Positions 55,728 through 64,000 of a stretch of DNA of 64,000 nucleotides are shown here, piece by piece. Source of the stretch: Dactylonectria macrodidyma. Taxonomy: Eukaryota; Ascomycota; Sordariomycetes; Hypocreales; Nectriaceae. The translations under genes and the position numbers were made by a program. The first letter of the stretch is position 1; every line of letters begins with the position of its first letter. The stretch is taken from positions 4,092,001 through 4,156,000 of the forward strand of contig JAGMUV010000005.1 of assembly GCA_020744425.1 (NCBI GenBank). The letters are read 5' to 3'. The notes under the pieces were generated by a model. The model had not been told where the DNA came from. It saw only the letters and a program-made list of their open reading frames with translations, and made no database searches.

Positions 55728-57792
55728 GGCTAGTGAAAGTCACAGTATCTCGTGTCTTGCGGGTCTTGATTGTAGTCGGGGGAGGGAGGATTCAAATGTT
55801 CTTTTTGAGGATGTCGTTTTTGGTGTACTTTCTCCTGGTTCTTGTCGATGGGCGCAAAGCTCAGACTCGGTACCCAAGGGTCTTTGATTTTTTTGTTGGA
55901 GAGGTTGACAGAGGCGAGAGTCGCTCCTGAGACGCTCAAGCACACTGTAAGAAAGCGGTCGTCCAGGAATGGTTGTTGTCGAGCGTTGAATATATATTCG
56001 TCGCGGAGCAACAAGGTGGTGAGCAGCGGGCGAGGCGAGCAGCGCAAGCGAAGCGGGCGAAAACGTCAACGTCGACGTCACGAGGGGGTTCGTTTGGTGG
56101 AAGACAAACGGAAGCCCTTGAAACCTGAAACCTGCAAGAGGAGAGAGAAAAAACAGGAAGAACAGATGGCCGGGAGAAGGCTGAAAGAAGACGTGCAAGC
56201 ACCCAGAGGGGGGGAGGGGGAATTGGCGCGGCAGGGCCGTGATGCTGTGGGCTGGAGAAACAAGGAGAAGGGAGCGTGGCCACGGGGAGGCGGCGGGCGG
56301 GTGGTGTTTTTTGTTCTTTTTTTTTTTTCCTTCCATTCTTTTACTGGGCTGCTGGCTGGCTCTGAAGCAGCGACTTGAATTGCGCACGCGCCACACTTTG
56401 CACTTTGCAGTGACCACAGGCTGTTTCTGGCTGGTCGCTGCTCCATGACTCAGCGCAAGCGAGCGAAACGACGGGGAGTGCCACAGAGCCTAAAGAGCCC
56501 CAGCGGCTCCCTCCCCTCAGGGAACTTTCCAGGGACCTCCAGGTGCCTTTGCCAGTGTCCACAGCCCCAACTGCCAGACGTTTCCAGGGGCCTCCCGCAG
56601 CCAATCAGCACTGTGTCGTTCCCGTAGGCTCACTTGTTTTTTTAGGGCCGTTTTTTCTTTCTTTTCCACCCAGCGCCCTAATTAATCGATGCCTGATCCC
56701 GGGCTATGCCCTTTCAAGCCACAGCTCGTGGGGCGCCCGACACCTGTGGATCTTGTGGGGCTTCTGGAGATGGAATGGCATTTTCACGAGCCAAGTCTCA
56801 ATGCGGCTTTGGACAGCTGGGATTTTGGTTGACGATTTTACAGAGAGTAACAGATAGTCGACTCTGACGAGCAAATGCAAATGCGCTGGTTTAAGGCATT
56901 GCCGCGTGCCTGCTACAGCGGAAGTGAATTTCTCTTAAAATTCTTTCTCGCCGAGGGGCTGCACCATGACGTGAGCCAACTCTATCTCGCTGTCGGGTCG
57001 GGTGTTCAGTAAAAGACCCTGTACTCAGGCTGAGCGACCGCTAAATCGTAGTTATCTAGTCTCCCTCACGCGCATGTCAGAAGCTGACATTGAACAAAGC
57101 GGTCAGACTAACAGCGACATGCGCCCGGAGTTGCAGCTTATCATCCATCATCTGACCATTGACTTGTTTATTGGACTGTTTTCTACTATGTACTGCTTGC
57201 TGGGCCCTGCTGCGGTTTGCTGGCAACAGTTCCCATTCTGTGGGGAAGCAATCATAGGTCGAGGCCTTCTCCCAAGTAAGAGACTAACTGCAGACCGACC
57301 GATTACAGGCTGACTGTGATGCGCTGTGATGCCACCCCACCGACTCATCTACGTAGTGCCCCTTCAGCTCTTTCATCTTTCCATTCATCAACTTGGAGAC
57401 CTGGCTTGCCTTTCCTTTCTCGTCCAGGTTCAGGTGTCAGTCTGCTACGTGGCACATCCCAAGCCATACCACGCCCGCTGCCTGACCACACCGACTGCCA
57501 CTATTCTGTTTGATCAAAGGTGCCACTAGGGCTTCTGTGGGATATCTTCATTCGATTTGTCGCTCATATGGCTCGCCTCAGCCCCAGTCGCGCACTCAAT
57601 GGTCGTGACTCTTGCTCAACGTCTTGCTTAGCTGCACAAGTGTGATGAGTGTCCATGACCCAAGGTCGTCTAATTAGCAAATTCAATGGTGAGCCTCGGC
57701 CCTTTTGTCGTAATGTTACAGTCGGTTGCGGGCGGGAGACAGGGAATCAATCCTTATTGTGCCCTCTCCCCCCTGTATACGTAATTATCTCT
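55728..57792. other. promoter/leader of eIF2A and 3' side of RPAP1-type gene
   Basis: About 2 kb. The part next to eIF2A is purine-rich on the plus strand (C/T-rich leader on the gene strand), with a T-rich tract at about 56317-56330. No coding gene or RNA recognised. Confidence 0.5.
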
Positions 57793-59046
57793 TTATCGTC
57801 CCTTGAATTTCTCCTTCCAGCCTCCTTTTTCGAACAGCCACAGGGCTTCAGTTGCAAATGCACGACTGCCTCTATGGCCGCCCTCGTTCATGGCCGCCTC
57901 TGAGAGACTCTCGAGAACGCGTCCCTTCTTGACCGAACTCCACACACCCATGGCAATGGGGTCATCTGCAGTCTTGCCCCACTCACCATGTCCCAGGCGA
58001 TAAAGGATTCTCCCCAGCGTTTGATATGCCATGCATCGCTGTGCCGGGACTGCACTCCGAGCTAGATGGGCAAGCTCTGCAACCGTGTAACCCGCGGCTT
58101 CTGGAGCTTCTCCGTGGTGGTGTAGACCCTTTGACGAAGGAATAGATCTACTGACACGCGGAGACAGGAATCGACCGGCAAAGTCGAATCGCAATGCCGA
58201 GATCGTAATCTCAGGGTGGGGGTAATATGGCGAGTCCTTGTCGGCTGGGCTGTCCTTGGTGGGGATTGGTGCCATCCAAGCAAGTTTGCTCGGGTCGGCC
58301 GGGAGGTTGGGAAAGTATTTCTCGTGAAGGGTGGCGAGGAAGTTTGGATCGGAAGGGTCGAGGTCGGGAAGGGACGGGGGCACCGGGAAGTGAGTCGACT
58401 TTGGTAGGTCGGTGATTGGGAATATATCAGGAGGTATCTGCGCCGGCGCCTGGTCCTCGTCGTAGTCGTCTGCGATCTTCTTGAACGATACTGTAGGCTC
58501 CTCGGCTGGTTTTGAGGGCGGGGAATCTTGCGCCTCGACCTCCCGGGTATCTGGCTTGGAGGTATCGACAATGTTGATATCGGGTGGAGGCTGCGACACC
58601 TCGGGAATCTCGGAGGGTGGAGGGTCAAACGGCGAAGGGCCAGAAGTCTCGTCGATGTTGGCTCGTGAGAGCAGTTTTTGGATCAAGGCAGGATCCAAGC
58701 CGCTCATGATATCCTCTTGCGCCTGAGCGATCTCGGCCGGAGACATACTGGCGATCTTCTGACGATTCTCATGGTCGATGCGATTCCTCTCTACCGCCTC
58801 GAACTTGGCCGGCGAAGCAGCGTCCTGGGACTTGGCTGCGGCACCCTGCCTTGACGGCCAAGGCCGAGCGACAGGTTCCTCTCCGGCTGCCTCGGCGGCG
58901 CGCCGTTGCTTGAACGCCGAAGACCTCCACCGTCGTTTGTGCTGCGGGAAGCCGGTAGCCGAGATGAGGTGGTCGGTGAACTCGACCGGCTTCTTTTCGC
59001 CAGCGTCGCGCTCCACGATATCGCTGATGAGGAGTGACGGATCCAT
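57793..59046 (-). CDS. RNA polymerase II-associated protein 1 (RPAP1) type
   Basis: Intronless minus-strand gene of 417 aa. RPAP1 proteins bind RNA polymerase II and link it to assembly and import chaperones. The N-terminal RPAP1 module is visible as FEAVERNRIDHENRQKIASM with SPAEIAQAQEDIMSGLDPAL and IQKLLSRA (~residues 80-130), the characteristic 'QEIxxGLxPxLIxxLxxR' helix pair. The C-terminal module comprises ITISALRFDFAGRFLSP, then EAAGYTVAELAHLARSAVPA, QRCMAYQTLGRILYRLG and ATEALWLFEKGGW. The two are joined by a Pro/Asp-rich linker. Fungal members are far shorter than the animal protein, so 417 aa is as expected. Start MDPSLLISDIVERDAGEKKP is the first Met of the frame near the conserved region. 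Confidence 0.9.
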   Translation of the reverse strand: MDPSLLISDIVERDAGEKKPVEFTDHLISATGFPQHKRRWRSSAFKQRRAAEAAGEEPVARPWPSRQGAAAKSQDAASPAKFEAVERNRIDHENRQKIASMSPAEIAQAQEDIMSGLDPALIQKLLSRANIDETSGPSPFDPPPSEIPEVSQPPPDINIVDTSKPDTREVEAQDSPPSKPAEEPTVSFKKIADDYDEDQAPAQIPPDIFPITDLPKSTHFPVPPSLPDLDPSDPNFLATLHEKYFPNLPADPSKLAWMAPIPTKDSPADKDSPYYPHPEITISALRFDFAGRFLSPRVSRSIPSSKGLHHHGEAPEAAGYTVAELAHLARSAVPAQRCMAYQTLGRILYRLGHGEWGKTADDPIAMGVWSSVKKGRVLESLSEAAMNEGGHRGSRAFATEALWLFEKGGWKEKFKGR

Positions 59047-62000
59047 GGTGATGTGGTGATTTTGTCCCGGTGAGGACGTCTTTGCTGGACAGAGTCACGG
59101 TCGTTTTTTGGTGGAGGGGCGCGGAGAAAATGTAGGGTGGGGCACCATCGTTCTGCGTGACCCCACCATTTTCCATCAGCCGCGGCGGACATATCCGCCC
59201 GGCATCCGCCTGCCCTCCGCCACGTGTGCTGCGGGAATGGCCTCCGAAAGAAGAGCGTGGAAGCGAGCCGTTTTATTCACTGACTGTAATTACGGTTCTT
59301 GATTATAATACGACGCAGAGGCTGTGGCATTTGTACGAGCAAAGGTCGAATTGACTACGTAGTCAGCTTCCTATTGTGGGATGGGCGGATACAGTTTGCA
59401 TCATTATTCGTTGATGTCGGCCGATATGACACGATTAAATGCGGGCTTTGCTTACCTAGGCAATCAATGCTTTATGGGAAATGCATTCCTGAAACTAGGG
59501 CGCAGGATTTTCGCCGGCTTTGTGTACAAAGGAGATGAAAAATCACCGAAGGATAAACAGAGGCTACTGGTGAATTCGGTATGAAAATCCGAAAATAATC
59601 AATGTTCATTGCAGCCTCGATCACAGTTTTTTTTTTTTTCATTTGCATTTTGCATTTCCGCCCCCCTGTCCCTCTCGCGCCTCTTTTCTCCATCTATGAA
59701 TCGTATCAAATGACAATTCCCCGGGGCTGAAAGCATCTTGCACCGCCACAGGTTGATTGGGGTGCTGTGTGCATTAGCGCCGATCGATCCCCCCTCTTCA
59801 ATTCAGGATTCCAGAAACATAACGCCACAGGGGTTTTCGCTGATACGTCGTGTACTCCGCATCCAGGGGGTCGGTAGAAACAGGGACATTCAACAATGGG
59901 GCTACAAAGCAACGATGCTGGGATCGAGTGAGACAATGGAATAACTCCAGGTTTATTGGTTTCACCATCTCTATGCAGTAATATTTAGGCGGCTGCACAG
60001 TAAGATCTGCCTCGCCATGGTGCAACTGCGCGAACCCGAAGTGTCGCAAGGTCCGTAGATGGCGCACGGCAAAGAAAGGGATTGGTGGATGGAGACTCGT
60101 GAATGGGGCATTGGCTTGTTGTTTCTCTCTTTTTGACAGTGCAGTAACCGAACTTGGACTGCTATCAGAAATCAGAATGCCACTTAAAGTGATTGAAATG
60201 GGCGGGCAAAGATGGTCATTACTCATTCGCTGAAAACCAAATGCCGACATGTACTGTGGCAGAGCGCTAGGTCCCCCTGCAAGGCAGGGTCAAGCAGCAA
60301 GGGACAGCTGACGATCACACAACGTTGGACGAAGGCGCGGGAAACACAACCCGATCGGGAACATGGATGGGATATCAATGCATGTGTGAGAATAAAAGAA
60401 AAAAAAACAATAGCATCAAATTAATGTGGCGCCCACTGGTATTTATTTTCTTGCCTTTGCGACAAACGAAAGCGTGGTGTCTCGATCTGTGATTAATTGA
60501 GCCAGGCGATACATGCGTACCTGCCACAGCCACATGGGGTTCCCGAAAAAAATACAATGTGGCTGGTCCTGGCTTAGCCCTGGCTGCAGCCGCGCTTGTC
60601 GGCCAGGACGCTAGATCCCTGTCGGCATGCCGCGCCTAAGCTTGGTTCAACGTTCACGCAAACCAGACGAGGGAAGCACAAGGACGCCCCAGGGACTTCA
60701 GGGAGGACCAGGGGATTGGCACCTGGGGGGCGTGGGTTTTCGTTTGGCTGACGAGACTTGCGGCTATGTGTACGGCTGGACGGGGTCACAAAGACAGATA
60801 CTGACCGAAACTGAGCTCGTAGGCGAACTGGGCCAGGTAGGAACTCCAGCACTGGACAGTTGGTGGTACGTATCCTCAGGTTGTTATTCTTGGCCCGCTC
60901 CCCACGCTTGTTACCTTATCCACTCACCCGCGCTCCGACGCACCCTCGCTCGCAGGACCGGGTAGGGAAGCTATGTTGCACGTTGCCGCTTGGGGCTCGA
61001 AGCTTGGGGGAGGAGAGCTCACCTAACTTACCCACCTAGTCTCACTATGCCGTGTAGTGGTGGCCTTGGGAATCTGGCTTCGACCCCAATGTCCAGTGTT
61101 TGTACTCTTCTCCCGTCTTGTCCGTGCTCTTGGCCACGCTCACACGGTTTTCCCATGAGTCTATCCAGGCCGCTCCCGCTAAACCCGGCTGCCCTGTTCC
61201 CCCAATATCTCTCGCTCTCTCGTTCGCTCGCACCTTGTCTGTTCTTCTTGTTGCCGTGCTTCTTCGTCCACTTGATCAACACGCACCCCCCTCCCCATCG
61301 CCAAATGACCCCCCAGTCAGCCCGCCCCCCTCCCATCCTCCTTCCCCAATCCGTGCAGCCCATCTGATACCGTCTCAACTCTGTCCAGCGGTCTGGTCTG
61401 AGGCAGCCATGGCGTTGCTGCTGTTCGTGCAAAATGGAACCGCGGCGTAGCGTCGTGTAGTCTCGTTCCCTCCACCCCTCTCGCCTTTTCCTTGTCTCCC
61501 TCCCCTTCCCTGGTCTTCCCTCTTCCACATCCACATCCGATGCTTGGCTGATGGCCTCCCACCCGCCCCAGATGGCCGAGGCCGATGTTTAATTCGCGTT
61601 GAATAATAAAATTTCCCATTGCCAGAATCATGCTGGTCAGGCCCCCCTCTCGTTTCCTCGTGCCGGTGTCGTGCGCGCGCAGCAGCATGTAGCAGCACCA
61701 TCTTTCTGCTTTGCCTGCTGCTGGCTTGCCCCGTTTTTCTCCTTCCCGCCAGAAAATAAGATATGTTGTCGTCCCGAAAAAAAACGTAGCCATCCCCATC
61801 TCCCATTTCCTTTTCTTTTTCCCCCTTCCCCCTCTCCTCTCACCCTCTGCCACCGCCCTTTTTCCTCCACCACCAACCTGCCTACACCGGCCGCATTCGC
61901 TCCAATCCATCAATTCGGCATCCTTTCGGCATCCGGACCATCACCAAATCACCACGATCCGGTGTACCTGGAGCCGCCGTGACTGCCGCGGCCGTCGAAC

Positions 62001-62630
62001 CCGGCCATCCCCCGCATCCGCCCCGGCATTTCGCGCTTTGCAACCTGCTCAACCACCGTCGTCGTCGCCTGACGCAACGTTGGTGAGGCTATTCAGAAGC
62101 GGCAGCTCGAGCTCCACCACCATTCAGGGCCACTACCCATCACTCACTGGTCCCATTTTCTGGCCACTCACAGCCTTTTCGACATTCCCGGCTGCGCAGC
62201 CCCTCATCCATCCGCCCACTGTACTTGGTACCTGAGCAAGGCAATCGTGCAGCGCTGTGTACCTTCCCCAGGTATTGATTGATGCAGTTTGCAGCGCACC
62301 TTCCAAATCTCTCCGTGCCCGTCAACCACCAACGACCATCTGCCAATCACTAAATCCACCAATCACTTGCGCATTTCAACCTTCGACCTTCAACCTTCAA
62401 CCTTCAACCTTTCAATCACCACCACCACTCAACCCCGTGCATTGCGTGCGCTGCATTGATTCACTGATTCACTCATCATTATCATTACACCCTGCCACTC
62501 GTTGCCTATAATTTATAATTCCGCACTCGGCAAGTCATCTCTCACGCGCTAGTCTCATCGGAGGAGCTTTAGCACCTTCGCGCCTCGGTGCATCAAAGGG
62601 ACTACCCCCCTGGGAATTCCCTCCATCGGC
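59047..62630. other. intergenic region and long 5' leader
   Basis: About 3.6 kb with no recognisable gene. A T13 run occurs near 59629-59641. From ~61.1 to 62.6 kb the plus strand is strongly C/T-rich with homopolymer-like stretches, typical of a long leader/promoter for the gene at 62631. Frames on the minus strand here are Gly/Arg/Lys-biased antisense of those tracts. Confidence 0.5.
62378..62412 (+). repeat. short tandem repeat of a 7-mer (AACCTTC)
   Basis: Four to five consecutive copies, the first with one substitution, lie about 220 nt upstream of the ATG at 62631 within the C/T-rich leader. Confidence 0.8.
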
Positions 62631-64000
62631 ATGAACGCGACTGGTGACACGTCCATGTCGCGATACGATTCATCCGCCGGTGAGCTATCATCACCCCCAT
62701 CAGGGTCTCTCTCAGAACCAGGCTCTCCGTCACAGAAGCCCACCAGCCGCATTCGAAACGATATGGAGGAGATTGTTGTTGGACACGACCACCAGCAGCA
62801 AGCCGGCCAGCCGCCGCCGCCGCCTATGCCCCCACAACCTGCCACAGGCCCTCCTCGACGATATGCCTTGGTCGACAACCAGTGGGTGCAACTTACGGCA
62901 GCCGGTTTGCCGCGTAAGAAGCCTGGTCGCAAGCCTGGCTCTGTTGTGAAGCCTAAGAACCCTGACGGCTCCGACGCCCCCAAAGCTGCTCGAAAGCCTA
63001 GGAAGTCTCGCGATTCCAACGTGCAACCTATCCAGCGGAAGCGAAAGATCGCGAGCGCTGATGATGTCGAAAATGATCTGCCTTCCGATTCAAAGAACCT
63101 CGCCGCCATTGCCTCGCGCCAACCTCGTGTCTCGGACATATCTAACATGACGGCTTCGTCGCCAGCCCAACCGCAACATCATTCCCACCAACCCGACCAA
63201 CGTTACTCGCCTAAGATACCCAAACGAGAGCATTACCCTGGGTCTATGCAAAATATTTTGAACTCTGATCCTCCGCAGCCGCCACCCCAGTCTTCGCCAC
63301 CCAACACCACTGTCGTTCCCGTGCGCACAAGTGGACAAAGCTACGATCCTATCCGAGGCAAGATTGACCCTGTTCGCGAATCAATGGTCTCTCACAACCC
63401 TTATCCATCTGCTTCTGGCTCTCCTAGAGCGCCAACCCAAATGCCGAACCGCTCCCCGACTATCGCCAGCCTGCTCGAACCCTCCGCCCCCCCGACTTCG
63501 TCACCGAATCATGCCGTTCCCTCGTATCAACCTACCTCGACGCAGTCTCGGTTCCAGGCTCAGGAGCCTTCGCTTCCACCTTCGCCTTCAACCCACGCCC
63601 GAGGAGTGTCAACGCCCACACCATCGGCGCGTTCCCTGGCTCCGGATGTCGCCAAGAACCCGCCCCCGCCTCCGCCTCCCGTGCAGCGACCTGTGATTAG
63701 GGAATCTAATTTTACTACAATTTCCAATGGCCCCATTAAGAAGGTGTCGCCCAAGCAGAAGCCTCACACGGGTGTCTCAACTCCAAAGACGGACAACCTA
63801 GATGACCTCCAGGAAAGCGAGGGACGATCAATTCTCGACTTTGGAAGGGCCAAGCCCGGCGAGGAGTTGCAGACGCCGACCATCGTTCTTACCATTCCGA
63901 TTCAAGCCGGGGAGACGAACAAGTACGTCAACTTTATGCGCATGGCGGAGGACCGCTATGGATGGGACGCGTTACATCCCCGCCTGGCAGCCAACCGCGA
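62631..64000 (+). CDS. proline-rich, AT-hook-like protein, possibly Hpc2/ubinuclein (partial, 3' end outside window)
   Basis: Open without a stop or obvious intron from the ATG at 62631 to the window edge (at least 456 aa). It begins MNATGDTSMSRYDSSAGELS. A conserved-looking RYALVDNQWVQLTAAGLP leads to RKKPGRKPGSVVKPKNPDGS, a basic AT-hook-like segment (core GRKPG) near residues 103-110. A long disordered Pro/Ser/Gln region follows, with KRKIASADD and PPPPPPP tracts. After about residue 395 it becomes ordered: RSILDFGRAKPGEELQTPTI, VLTIPIQAGETNKYVNFMRM, then AEDRYGWDALHPRLAANR. I associate that last segment with fungal homologues of Hpc2/ubinuclein, a histone H3-H4 chaperone subunit. This is from memory, and the diagnostic Hpc2-related domain would lie beyond the edge. 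At minimum it is a nuclear, DNA- or chromatin-associated protein. Confidence 0.6.
   Translation, partial: MNATGDTSMSRYDSSAGELSSPPSGSLSEPGSPSQKPTSRIRNDMEEIVVGHDHQQQAGQPPPPPMPPQPATGPPRRYALVDNQWVQLTAAGLPRKKPGRKPGSVVKPKNPDGSDAPKAARKPRKSRDSNVQPIQRKRKIASADDVENDLPSDSKNLAAIASRQPRVSDISNMTASSPAQPQHHSHQPDQRYSPKIPKREHYPGSMQNILNSDPPQPPPQSSPPNTTVVPVRTSGQSYDPIRGKIDPVRESMVSHNPYPSASGSPRAPTQMPNRSPTIASLLEPSAPPTSSPNHAVPSYQPTSTQSRFQAQEPSLPPSPSTHARGVSTPTPSARSLAPDVAKNPPPPPPPVQRPVIRESNFTTISNGPIKKVSPKQKPHTGVSTPKTDNLDDLQESEGRSILDFGRAKPGEELQTPTIVLTIPIQAGETNKYVNFMRMAEDRYGWDALHPRLAANR

Noticed and set aside
61317..61913. Minus-strand frame of 198 codons
   Set aside because: Antisense of a C/T-rich leader, giving a Gly/Arg/Lys/Glu-rich translation.

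Overview
The window comes from a filamentous ascomycete (Pezizomycotina, probably a Sordariomycete). The evidence is short GT-AG introns of 46 to about 190 nt with GTAAGT/GTATGT donors and CTAAC/CTGAC branch sites, a fungal-type NLR relic (phosphorylase, NB-ARC and TPR domains) with RIP-like stops, a Skn7-type response regulator, and single dispersed tRNA genes. Exon models below were assembled by eye. Most were cross-checked by requiring exon lengths to sum to a multiple of three and junctions to restore family motifs.

Layout. 0.3-2.0 kb: monocarboxylate-type MFS transporter (+). 2.4-3.45 kb (-): four intron-nested box C/D snoRNAs plus a decayed fifth unit, starting about 160 nt behind the stop codon of a complex I NDUFA11-type subunit gene (3.6-4.4 kb, -). 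5.0-6.2 kb (+): Trm10 tRNA methyltransferase, convergent with the DNA primase small subunit (6.3-8.0 kb, -). 10.4-12.5 kb (-): Skn7-type HSF/receiver regulator. 16.9-19.2 kb (+): eIF2B epsilon, convergent with a Swiss-Army-Knife HAD/RGG protein (19.6-21.4 kb, -). 22.2 kb (+): DUF167 protein, then tRNA-Thr(AGT). 27.4-30.1 kb (-): CP2/Grainyhead-type transcription factor. 30.1-39.0 kb shows no recognisable gene. 38.9-39.8 kb (-): a small cysteine-containing reading frame followed by a tRNA-Phe gene whose D-loop carries a 55-nt insert with spliceosomal intron signals. 40.1 kb (-): tRNA-Gly(GCC). 41.1-42.0 kb (+): GNAT acetyltransferase, convergent with an ACS-type MFS transporter (42.2-43.8 kb, -). 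46.1-48.0 kb (+): DHA1-type MFS transporter. 49.0-52.2 kb (+): inactivated NLR gene, then tRNA-Lys(CTT). 53.6-55.7 kb (-): eIF2A. 57.8-59.0 kb (-): RPAP1-type protein. 62.6 kb to the end (+): proline-rich, AT-hook-like chromatin protein, possibly Hpc2/ubinuclein, cut by the window edge.

Most recognisable genes are housekeeping (translation, replication, respiration, RNA modification), with three unrelated transporters. I see no biosynthetic cluster. The two most unusual loci are RNA genes: the tRNA-Phe with an mRNA-type intron in its D-loop, and the snoRNA array that looks co-transcribed with a complex I subunit mRNA.
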